This document shows positions 25,601-32,689 of a stretch of DNA of 64,000 bases, one piece after another. Within the stretch, counting starts at the first letter, position 1, and every line of letters begins with the position of its first letter. The DNA is from Ahniella affigens (GTDB lineage Bacteria > Pseudomonadota > Gammaproteobacteria > Xanthomonadales > Ahniellaceae), in the NCBI RefSeq assembly GCF_003015185.1, contig NZ_CP027860.1, forward strand, positions 4,082,501 through 4,146,500, read 5' to 3'. The notes beneath the pieces were generated by a model. It did not search any database. It saw only the letters and a list, made by a program, of their open reading frames with translations, and had not been told where the DNA came from. The position numbers were made by a program, and so were the translations under genes.

Positions 25601-27536
25601 TAACGTTGGTGTTGGTGAGACCATTACGTCGCTGACGAATCCAGGGGGCCTTTTTGATCGGTTGAATCAGTCTACAGTTACCGACAATGTCACCGTTTTT
25701 ATTACGTCGGACTTACTCAATGAAACGGGCGAGTTTGGATTGAACAAGCTTGTTGAGGAGGGATCTGCCGGAACCAACACGCACCTGAAAATCCAACCCG
25801 CTGGCGTGCCGCGGACAGTTGTGGGCAGCTATGCCGGTCCACTGATTCGGCTGGTAGGCACGAGCCGGGTCTTCGTCAACGGCGCGATCATCGATGCCGC
25901 CGGCGGGCAAGGCCCCGGGGGCAATCCAGCCACGCGACAGTTGACGATCCGGAACAACCATCCGAGCCCATTGGTCAGTGCGATCGCAATTTACAGCATC
26001 AATGGCGATGCCAACCAGAATACGCTGATAAATTTAAACCTTTACGGATCTGACCCTACGATTTCTGAAGCTGGCATTCGGTTCGGTCGCTATCCGGCCA
26101 ACAGTACCATTGGCAGTCAGGTACTAACGAAGATATTGAACTGCTTTATGGGTCGCGCGCGCTTTGGCTTGTATGCGCCGAGCCAAATTTGGTACGACAA
26201 TGTCAACGCAACCATCACGCACAACGACCTGAGTGGTGTCGGTCCCGATCGGATCGGGCAAACCGGCGTGTTTGTCAGAGGCGGTTTCGGCGCGACAATC
26301 AGTCTCAACCGAATTGCCGTTCCAGAAGGGGTTGCAGGCGTACCAGCTGCCGGGATTGCATTGGGTTCGGAAGACATGTCAGCAACGGCTGTGGCGGCCG
26401 GGGCGATTTCCGGAAGCATCGTTGAAGCCAACGACATCACCAGTGTGTCCACCAATAGTGGCAACAGTGCCGTCGGCATTTTTCTTGCAACGAGCACGTA
26501 CGGAAACCACAACATCGCCAACAATATGATTCGCGGCGTGAGCGGAAACGCGACCGCCGACAACTTGACTGCTGGCATCCTTGTCCGCACGCCGCCAGAT
26601 GCCTACTCGGGCTACGTGCGCGTCAGCAATAACTCCGTTTGGTTGTCTGGAAGCCAGGGAGCCGCTGTCGGAATCAGCAGCGCACTGGCGGTTCAAGGTC
26701 AGAATCCCAGAATCGACATCAAGAACAATACGTTCTCCAACACCCAAACTGCCACGGCGGTTTCAGCCTCCAGCTTCGCCGTCGCCATGGCAGCAACGGA
26801 GTTGACTGCGGTCATTTCTGACTACAACAACTTTTTTTCGTCCGGTGCCAATGCAGGTCACTTTCGGATCGGTTCCCTGAGCGCAGGATCGGGAACCAAC
26901 TTCGCGAGCTTGTCCAGTTGGCAATCCGCCGTGGCAGACGACGCTCACGCCATGCAACAGCCACCGCAGCATATATCGACCGACGATCTTCATTTGCAGG
27001 ATTCAAGCCCACTGGTGTCCGGCTCCATCCGCATTTTTGACCTGATTAATGACATTGACGGCCAGATTCGGTCCCCGCGATCGCCATCCATCGGCGCTGA
27101 CGAAGTCGTCAACGTCGACCTTCAGGTGACCAAGAGCAATGGTGTCTCGGAGTTGCCGGATGGTGCCGCGACGGTTTACGCGATTGAGGTGAGCAATGCC
27201 GGCCCTGTTGACGCCTGGGGCGTGATTGTTACCGACACCTTACCGAGTACGTTGGTAAACGGCAGCTGGAGCTGTGTCCAGGCACAATCGACAGCTTCAT
27301 GTCCCACCATTGGTGCTGGCACGGGAAATCTCAATGAACCAGTTAGTCTGCGCGTCGGCCAGCACGTGCATTTTGATGTCATGGCGACCGTCAACAGTGC
27401 AGTTGGCGGCTTTGCCAATAACACGGCCAGCGCGCAGACAACTTCGCCGCAGATCGACATCAATCCAGCCAACAATTCCGCAACCGATCAGGACCCAATT
27501 CTCGGGATCGGCATCTTCACGAATGGATTCGAATGA
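22668..27536 (+). CDS. Giant secreted beta-helix protein with DUF11 domain and NGFE tail
   Basis: 1,622 residues; GGAAGG lies about 11 bases before ATG 22668. A signal peptide (MACMLPMLGIAMTASAQ) ends near residue 38. Residues about 40-800 and about 960-1430 are two long parallel beta-helix regions with repeated N-rich turns (NNQISDV, GNTIAGIQLS, NNMIRGVSGN), each starting with a similar unit (YTTVRQAFDAINNGTHRGDV; ITSLTNPGGLFDRLNQSTVT). A linker region (about 840-950) is beta-rich. Residues about 1480-1605 fit a DUF11/Ig-like domain (VDLQVTKSNGVSELPDG, VIVTDTLPSTL). The protein ends GIGIFTNGFE. Presumably extracellular, possibly glycan-binding or an adhesin; no catalytic residues can be assigned. 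Confidence 0.85.
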   Translation: MLESRSMELRRSPLTKSSRLSMACMLPMLGIAMTASAQVALTSTAGTPSATYTTVRQAFDAINNGTHRGDVTIALTGNTTESAPAVLNAAGAGAAAYTGLRITPSGGGARLIAGSVAGALLDFNGADNVVIDGLDDAGNSLVIRNDDVGASSTIRLRADASNNQFIRLTIEGAGTGSGTGVVLVGSGSVTGNDNNEWASCVVAPAPSNAPQNGILALSTMGASNSGNIITGCQIRDYFNASAPSSSGITIDTGNSGWTISNNRFYQSVARTFLAGNIHRGIQITGGEGHVVSGNVIGFANANGSGTYALSGSATQFIGMDLTVGGSTVTSVQGNTIAGIQLSTQANQGEGAGVLCGIRLAGGPVNVGNISPNIIGASTGVDQITANVSGSGALLTGIAIEQGTNYLVQGNIIGALSAIGSSSELDVHVRAISVGLQPSILTILNNTIGGDTAQSIRSGSLTTSGSTSVSGIAIATTSKSTYTIQGNTIRNLAALGSGNHGFARAIWAMSGPSVATLTIENNQISDVQSNATTTNVDDGLVAAAGIAIAQGETVEVRSNSISRVAEFNTGTAGTYAAGVAIAGTYGASVQFNRIYDVRNASTASAMTAPGMAAGVLVGPSTIGGSTLVLSNMIGLGAGQSTGTAFVGMHARLDGAPDLRPRFLFNTIHITGVQSASTPISSFGLHIGNFSSQTLDPAPEIRNNLIVNTRVGGAGKHYAIANNFGASAPASPWAPGRSDFNVLNAAPDSVGYWGTALSFADWKATSLSDAHSLSGVQVNFVNPSSDLHLNMGSLQTGLESGGFNRESSYNTDIDGQTRPGPIGSVRGGAKAPDIGADEFDGSWLDLVGPQMSHEPAPRTSSLQIRNLVVSIFDASGMPSDEPDAPRVYYRKGTGPYVSQSCQVQLGTTVNGDWRCQIVPDLVGGLAVGDTIEYFFVAQDLAGNIQAFPNAGFVGTSVNNVTVAPSNPSSYRIVGSFAGNYNVGVGETITSLTNPGGLFDRLNQSTVTDNVTVFITSDLLNETGEFGLNKLVEEGSAGTNTHLKIQPAGVPRTVVGSYAGPLIRLVGTSRVFVNGAIIDAAGGQGPGGNPATRQLTIRNNHPSPLVSAIAIYSINGDANQNTLINLNLYGSDPTISEAGIRFGRYPANSTIGSQVLTKILNCFMGRARFGLYAPSQIWYDNVNATITHNDLSGVGPDRIGQTGVFVRGGFGATISLNRIAVPEGVAGVPAAGIALGSEDMSATAVAAGAISGSIVEANDITSVSTNSGNSAVGIFLATSTYGNHNIANNMIRGVSGNATADNLTAGILVRTPPDAYSGYVRVSNNSVWLSGSQGAAVGISSALAVQGQNPRIDIKNNTFSNTQTATAVSASSFAVAMAATELTAVISDYNNFFSSGANAGHFRIGSLSAGSGTNFASLSSWQSAVADDAHAMQQPPQHISTDDLHLQDSSPLVSGSIRIFDLINDIDGQIRSPRSPSIGADEVVNVDLQVTKSNGVSELPDGAATVYAIEVSNAGPVDAWGVIVTDTLPSTLVNGSWSCVQAQSTASCPTIGAGTGNLNEPVSLRVGQHVHFDVMATVNSAVGGFANNTASAQTTSPQIDINPANNSATDQDPILGIGIFTNGFE

Positions 27537-27733
27537 TCGGATGGCGAACGATGCTCATCACCCCTCAAATGATAGGCGACAGTACAGCCTAGTTCACCAT
27601 ACGGTACTAGGCATCGGACCAGTCGTCGCGGCGGTACGAATCGCAAGCGTTGCTAATGCGGCTCAGTTCTAGAACGGGCGACAGTTAGCTGCCTGGGCCG
27701 ACTTGATGCCTCGCTGCCATGGCAGTGGTATGG

Positions 27734-27905
27734 CCTGCCGGCTGTCTTCGGACCGATAATTCGTTGACGACAGCACCCATGCATTGGGCGATTTCTGAAA
27801 AGGCCCACAGAAATTTCTGAGGCCATACCACCTCAAGAGAGACATCGTGTTCTGAGACGGCTCAGTGGCGCGGGTTACTTGGGATTTATGGGTGTCTTAG
27901 CTTAC
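27734..27905 (+). repeat. Dispersed repeat family B, full copy (B1)
   Basis: About 170 bp: CCTGCCGGCTGTCTTCGGAC, then GCATTGGGCGATTTCTGA, a hairpin (TTTCTGA ... CAGAAA), GACGGCTCAGTGGCGCGG, ending ATTTATGGGTGTCTTAGCTT. The last bases abut the beta-propeller remnant at 27896. Confidence 0.85.
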
Positions 27906-28285
27906 CTAACAATAACGTCAACGCCATCGTCGAGGACGGGAACGGCCGAATCTGGTTTGCGACGCACCACAAGGGCGTCTGCTATCTCGAAAGAGAGACG
28001 TTCACCGCCGTCACGGAACCAGACGGCGTCGAAGGCACCGAATCATGGGACCTCTTCATGGACCGGGCCGGTGATATCTGGTTTCCCATCGAGAACGCTG
28101 GTCTGTACCGGTTCAACGGGAAGACGTTCCAGAACTACGGTGAAGCCGAGGGACTGACCACCAACGCGGTCCAAGACACCTACCAGGACCGCGATGGGCG
28201 GCTTTGGTTCGGCGGCTGGCGTGGCCTGTTCCGCCTCACAGGCGAGACCATCGTTCCCGTCACGCGCAACGGGCCGTGGCGTTAG
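27896..28285 (+). pseudogene. 5'-truncated two-component-regulator propeller fragment
   Basis: The frame reads LPNNNVNAIVEDGNGRIWFA, then DLFMDRAGDIWFPIENAGLY, GLTTNAVQDTYQDRDGRLWF and stops at 28283-28285. These are three Reg_prop units (N-x-V-x-AIxEDxxGxxWFGT), usually part of a much larger sensor. There is no start codon with a ribosome site; the 5' side is replaced by repeat B1. It is best read as the 3' remnant of a lost gene, or a fragment carried in with the repeat. An internal ATG at 28058 would give 75 residues, unlikely to be functional. Confidence 0.65.
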
Positions 28286-28490
28286 TGGGGTCAGTGAATG
28301 CGGCAGGTCCTTAAAAAGCGCAGAGCCGCGCATGAGATTGGTTGTGACGCCCGGCTTCGCAGAACGTGTGAAAACGCCCCACGATGTTGGATTCGACTCG
28401 AAATTGCGTGTATCGCAAGCGCTCTCAAGCCTTATCAAGCATTGAAGATGACCCGGCCGGCGTCTGCCGCACGTTGCAGTGGCAGACCCT

Positions 28491-28636
28491 ATTGTCGTCA
28501 TCCTGGCGCAGCCGGGATCCAGGGCAATCTTGTGTCAAACGGTCAATCGCGAGTGCCGTGCGCCATCTTTGCGAGCACGCCGCAAGATCGCCCTGGATCC
28601 CGGAATCCGCTGCGCGGCTTCCAGGATGACGACAAT
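28491..28636. repeat. Long imperfect inverted repeat
   Basis: ATTGTCGTCATCCTGGCGCA at 28491 pairs with its complement ending at 28636; internally GGATCCAGGGC pairs with GCCCTGGATCC. The arrangement is like the inverted arms of family G (2283-2486) but with a different arm sequence, so it is probably a related element. The flanking 28286-28490 stretch shows nothing else. Confidence 0.65.
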
Positions 28637-28687
28637 AGCGGTACCAGCACTCGAGCAGGCTTGATTCTTTCGGGCTGATCGCGGTCG

Positions 28688-28800
28688 TTTCACACAGTCT
28701 GTTCAGACGGGGTGATGCGCTTTGGACCGATATTCACGAAGAAACAGGAGCGTGCCGTCACCTTTGACGTCGCCCGGAAAAGTGGGCGTCCACAAGACGT
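28688..28800 (+). repeat. Dispersed repeat family E (copy 1)
   Basis: Starts TTTCACACAGTCTGTTCAGA and continues GGGGTGATGCGCTTTGGACC, then TGCCGTCACCTTTGA and GCCCGGAA. The same order occurs at 45549-45665. The first bases are the GTGTGAAA-type terminus (reversed) seen in families D and G. Confidence 0.75.
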
Positions 28801-28949
28801 GCGCTGCCGGCCTTCTTCGGACCGATAACGTGTTGAAGCACCGCAGCGACACCCGGTCGGAATGCACGGTTTGGCGAGTTGCACGGGGTGGGCATCGATG
28901 TCCGGGACGCATCTTTTCCAGAAGACGGGACTTGTTCCAGAGGCGTTTT

Positions 28950-30035
28950 TCAGTCAACCAAATCCGCCAACGCCTCAGCGATGTCGCTGACCTCGGCGTT
29001 CTCATCATTGCTCAGCACCACCACGCTGATCTGCTTGCGGCGATCGCGCAGCACATACGTCGCCGTGCCCATCCAGGATCCGGAATGGGACACCACGCCG
29101 TCATCCTCGATCACCCAGCCATAGCCATAACCACTGCCGTCCTCGTCTTCGATGGGCTCACCCGAATCCAGCTTGCCGTTGCGCCAGGCGAGATCTTTCT
29201 CCCGCTTATTCAGCACAACGTCGCTGTCCAGCGCGCGCATCCAGGCGATCATGTCGCTCAAACTGGCGTAGATGTTGCCGTCACCGGTCACCGACGAGGG
29301 AGAACTGCTCGAGGTGAATTCACCATCTTCGTCGCTGGCATAACCTCGGGCCTGTCGGGGAAAACGCAGCTTGTAGTCATCCATGACTCGCGCAGAGCGC
29401 ATCCCAGCAGGTTTGAAAAGCTGCTCGCGAACGAAATCCGCGAAGCGCTGCCCGGACACGCGCTGGACCAACAACGCGAGCAGCGCATAGCCGGAATTGT
29501 TGTAGCGGTAGACTGTCCCCGGCTCTTCCTCCGTCGCTTGCTCATTGAGCCACGACAGGTGGCTTTCGTTGGTCAATCGCGCGAACGCGCTATCGCTGCC
29601 CTCCCAGGCATCAGAGCTGTAGTCGGCCAGGCCAGAGACGTGGTGGATCAGATCACTCACAGTCACGTCACGGCTGCTAGGTTCGTCTTCAAAGTCCGGC
29701 AGGTAGCGCGACACCGGTTGCTCGGCATCGAGTTTGCCCTGCCGCTCAAGGGTGAGCGCCGCGAAAGCAGTGAAGTGTTTGGACACCGAGGCCAAGTCGA
29801 ACAGCGTGCGAGAGTCGATCGCGATTTCCTGGTCGACGTCTGCATAGCCAATCGCCGTTTCGGCCCGCACTTCACCATCGACAATCAGCGCGACCGCCGC
29901 TCCGGGCCCTTCCCCGTCGAAGTGTTTGGCCAGAATCGCGTCGGCCGAATCGTTCAAATCACCAGCACTGCAAGCCTGACTTGCGGCCAATAAAAGACCG
30001 CAAACACCACTCACACTGAAGCCCATCCGATTCAT
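28950..30035 (-). CDS. Secreted beta-lactamase-fold serine hydrolase
   Basis: 361 residues from ATG at 30035 with AGAGGA about 6 bases upstream. A signal peptide ends near AASQACSA. Class-C-type motifs are complete: S-x-x-K in DLASVSKHF (about residue 72), Y-x-N in YRYNNSGY, and HSG in VSHSGSWMG. Family members include D-aminopeptidases, esterases and penicillin-binding-like proteins, so beta-lactam hydrolysis is not implied. Expected in the periplasm or outside. The gene stands alone, its leader directed into repeat B2. A second, divergent member of the superfamily is at 47415. Confidence 0.88.
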   Translation of the reverse strand: MNRMGFSVSGVCGLLLAASQACSAGDLNDSADAILAKHFDGEGPGAAVALIVDGEVRAETAIGYADVDQEIAIDSRTLFDLASVSKHFTAFAALTLERQGKLDAEQPVSRYLPDFEDEPSSRDVTVSDLIHHVSGLADYSSDAWEGSDSAFARLTNESHLSWLNEQATEEEPGTVYRYNNSGYALLALLVQRVSGQRFADFVREQLFKPAGMRSARVMDDYKLRFPRQARGYASDEDGEFTSSSSPSSVTGDGNIYASLSDMIAWMRALDSDVVLNKREKDLAWRNGKLDSGEPIEDEDGSGYGYGWVIEDDGVVSHSGSWMGTATYVLRDRRKQISVVVLSNDENAEVSDIAEALADLVD

Positions 30036-30122
30036 GCTGAGTCCTCTGAGACAAAAACGACAGACTATCACTGACGTCCCCCCGCTTTCAGTAGCCGGAC
30101 CGTTTGGAATCCAAGGGAATGA

Positions 30123-30296
30123 CCTGCCGGCCTTCTTCGGACCGGCAATTGGTTGAGGGCAGCGCCCGCGCATTGGGCGATTTCTGATTTGGCCCTCAGA
30201 AGTTTCTGAGGCCGAGCAGCCTTAGGGGGAGCACATTGCTATGAAACGGCTCAGTGGCGAAGGTTTCCTGGGACTTGCGGGTGGCTTAGCTTCATT
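30123..30296 (+). repeat. Dispersed repeat family B, full copy (B2)
   Basis: CCTGCCGGCCTTCTTCGGAC, GCATTGGGCGATTTCTGA, hairpin arms TTTCTGA ... TCAGAAG, CGGCTCAGTGGCGAAGG, ending GGTGGCTTAGCTTCATTCGG. It lies in the 30036-30660 gap; the remainder has an A-like degenerate hairpin near 30509-30560 (AGACAGCCACTTGATTTTCG, GTGGGTGTCCATGAATCC). Confidence 0.85.
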
Positions 30297-30660
30297 CGGC
30301 TCAGTATCCTTCGCCGGAAGCGCGCACAGCACTAGAATCTGGTACATCCCTGGTATCGGAACTTGTCCAGCATCAACGCTGCTATCGCCGCGATCAGCCG
30401 ATCAGCCATTACCGTCGCTCCGGCAAAGGCCGGAGCCCAGAGCAATCTGGCGAGATGCCAGCCCACTCAGCTGGCTTCCGAACTGAGTCTTACACCAGAA
30501 TGAAAGTCAGACAGCCACTTGATTTTCGGGCAAAGCAGAGCCATGTGGGTGTCCATGAATCCCGTCGTCATACTAACTTTTGGCCATAATGCTCCTGTTG
30601 AGATTCCGGCAAGCGAATTTGCTAGCAGGATCGTCAGAGGCATTGGGAGCGGTAAAACGG

Positions 30661-31209
30661 ATGAATAGGCTGAAGTTCAAGGCCCTTTTGATTTTGATCG
30701 TTTGTGGCCTCTGCGCGACGAATGCCTGCTCGTTTACGATCGATCCTCCATCGCTACGGGAGTTGGAGAGAACTTCGGACGTGATCGCGATCGGATCTGT
30801 CTCCAGTGTCGCAGACGGTAAGTGCAAGACCGCGGCAATCGAATCACGAGCAGTCCAATTTGCCGTGAAACTTCCTGAGCACATTTCGACCATAATCAGC
30901 GTTTGCACGACACAGCCTTTGGCCATTGGAAAAATCTATCTCGTGTTTCTGGAGGTTCAAGAGAGAAAAAAGGCCGATGAATCATCGGTACCGTCAACCT
31001 GTCTTGATCTGCACTTTGGCAATGCCTACATACTTACGAACGATTTCTACCACCGAGATGTATCGAGCGCCGTAATGGTTCCCTTTTCTCAGAAGGGAAA
31101 GGCCTTCATGTTGTCACAGTCGAAAGCTAGTCGAGTCGTCAAAGGCGGCGAAGCCAAATCGCAGGCAGCCTTGTCCTCTAGTTCTTGTTTACAGGCTGCG
31201 GATCAGTAG
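30661..31209 (+). CDS. Secreted hypothetical protein
   Basis: 182 residues from ATG at 30661 (GGGAG about 10 bases upstream); the frame is open to 30580 but that part lacks signal character. Signal peptide FKALLILIVCGLCATNACS; a Cys at the cleavage region might be lipidated, but the lipobox is poor. The mature part has DVIAIGSVSSV, a pattern seen in small secreted beta-barrel-like proteins (TIMP/netrin-like: ADVIxxGxV), and paired cysteines (CTTQPLAIGKIYLVFLE). That resemblance is only suggestive. No operon partner; repeat B3 begins 6 bases after the stop. Confidence 0.6.
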   Translation: MNRLKFKALLILIVCGLCATNACSFTIDPPSLRELERTSDVIAIGSVSSVADGKCKTAAIESRAVQFAVKLPEHISTIISVCTTQPLAIGKIYLVFLEVQERKKADESSVPSTCLDLHFGNAYILTNDFYHRDVSSAVMVPFSQKGKAFMLSQSKASRVVKGGEAKSQAALSSSSCLQAADQ

Positions 31210-31214
31210 TGCTG

Positions 31215-31390
31215 ACCTGCCGGCTGTCTTCGGACCGATAGCGAGTTCGGGTACGCACCCGCGCATTGGGCGAACTCTGAACTGGCCTTCAGAGGTTTCA
31301 CCGGCCTCGCGACCTTAGCGGAAACACATGGCCCTGGGGCGGCTCAGTGGCGCGGGTTTCCTGGGGTTTGTGGGTGGCTTAGCTTCGTTC
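31215..31390 (+). repeat. Dispersed repeat family B, full copy (B3)
   Basis: ACCTGCCGGCTGTCTTCGGA, CGCGCATTGGGCGA, hairpin arms, ACCTTAGCGGAAACAC, GCGGCTCAGTGGCGCGGGTT, ending GTGGGTGGCTTAGCTTCGTT. Directly follows the stop at 31209. Confidence 0.85.
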
Positions 31391-31520
31391 GTTAGCGCTG
31401 TTGCGTCGACGTGTAAGACGGCGGTTTTGATCGCACACCGCCCCGAAACGTGGTCGATCGCCGATGAAGTCGTCGATTAGAATGATTTGCTTCAATCTTG
31501 TGAGTGTGCGAGGTCCTGCT

Positions 31521-32570
31521 ATGGGAAAAAATTGGCGAATCGTCCCTATTTTTGTTGGGATGTTGGCCGTCTTGGGTTCTGTGGCAATTTGGGGCAGTCG
31601 GTCCGTCGTAGCCACGAAGTTGACGTCGACAGATACGGTTATCGCAGATCCGAAACTGGGTCATGACGAATCGGTCCTGCGGGCGAAAGAACCTATGACC
31701 ATGAAGCAAGAGGTATTGGATCAAACCTCAACCGAAGGAGTTTCGGCATCCAAACAAGAGCCGTTGCCGTCATCACCGCGCACCGCCCTTTTTGACCAAC
31801 TACCCGACAACGACACGCCTCTGTCCATAAGCTTCCCAGATCTCAAGCGACGTGCTGAACAAGGGGATGTTAAAGCCAATTGCCGCCTGGGGATCGATCT
31901 CGCGAAATGCACCTTCGCACAAGAAGCCACCAAGGCATCTGAATCTGTCGTTCGTGACGCAAGTTCGTCTCGGGCGAGTGCAAGCCAAGTTGAGCAGCGC
32001 GTAACAGAGGCTGCCGAACTGGCCGAAAGGGGTAACCAGTTCGCGAAGCTATGCGAAGGATTTGAGATACCGCGAGATGTGACTCCTTGGAAGTATCAGT
32101 TGCGCGCAGCACAAGCCGGCCACGTTCCGTCAATGGTTAGATTTGCTATTCAGCCCCCTTTGTCCGAATCAATGTTTGGTTCGGAGCTTGATGGTTGGAA
32201 GGCGTATCAGGAGAATGCAGGTAACTTGCTACGTATCGCGGCAGCGCGTGGCGACCGTACAGCCTACTACTATCTCCACTGGATATACGCAGGTTATCCA
32301 ACGAGTGGAGGCGTTGAATTGCTGCCTCCCAACGATTCGCTAGCACTGGCCTATGCTTTGGCTTCCCTCCAGAGTGTCGACGCGCAGTCACGGCCTGGAC
32401 TTCAACGCAGTATTGACCGACTTCGCGCAAGAATGAGCGCCCAGCAGATTGCCGAGGCCCAGGCTCACGTTCCTGCACTTGCATCGGTGCCATCGAGAAG
32501 TAATCAGGGAATCAACATTGATCAGAATTTAGTGCCAGATGACAGCGATGAGTGTCGGGACCTTGAATAG
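31521..32570 (+). CDS. Membrane-anchored Sel1-like repeat protein
   Basis: 349 residues from ATG at 31521 (GAGG about 8 bases upstream; the frame is open to 31464). One N-terminal membrane segment (VPIFVGMLAVLGSVAIW) could be an anchor or uncleaved signal, followed by a low-complexity linker. The repeat part has Sel1-type units: LKRRAEQGDVKANCRLGIDL, QLRAAQAGHVPSMVRFAI, NLLRIAAARGDRTAYYYLHW, ALAYALASLQ. Sel1 repeats mediate protein contacts in the periplasm. Function unknown. Related to the decayed gene at 21883-22116. Confidence 0.7.
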   Translation: MGKNWRIVPIFVGMLAVLGSVAIWGSRSVVATKLTSTDTVIADPKLGHDESVLRAKEPMTMKQEVLDQTSTEGVSASKQEPLPSSPRTALFDQLPDNDTPLSISFPDLKRRAEQGDVKANCRLGIDLAKCTFAQEATKASESVVRDASSSRASASQVEQRVTEAAELAERGNQFAKLCEGFEIPRDVTPWKYQLRAAQAGHVPSMVRFAIQPPLSESMFGSELDGWKAYQENAGNLLRIAAARGDRTAYYYLHWIYAGYPTSGGVELLPPNDSLALAYALASLQSVDAQSRPGLQRSIDRLRARMSAQQIAEAQAHVPALASVPSRSNQGINIDQNLVPDDSDECRDLE

Positions 32571-32600
32571 AGAGATACTGGACACAGAACAATTGTGGCG

Positions 32601-32676
32601 GCGCTCATGGATGGCGGCGCTCATGGACAGCCACGTTTCTATTTTGACTCATTCGAAAGGTGGCTGTCCGTATTGC
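32601..32676. repeat. REP-like hairpin family A (copy A2)
   Basis: Arms GGACAGCCAC (32625-32634) and GTGGCTGTCC (32660-32669) enclose a 25-base loop with TTTCTATTTTGACTCATTCG. In front, the 12-mer GGCGCTCATGGA occurs twice in variant form. Same geometry as copies at 36307, 45708 and 48715. Confidence 0.9.
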
Positions 32677-32689
32677 CTAGATACCAGGA

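Noticed and set aside
28722-29993. 423-codon plus-strand frame
   Set aside because: Antisense of the serine hydrolase at 28950-30035, which has complete catalytic motifs, a signal peptide and a ribosome site.
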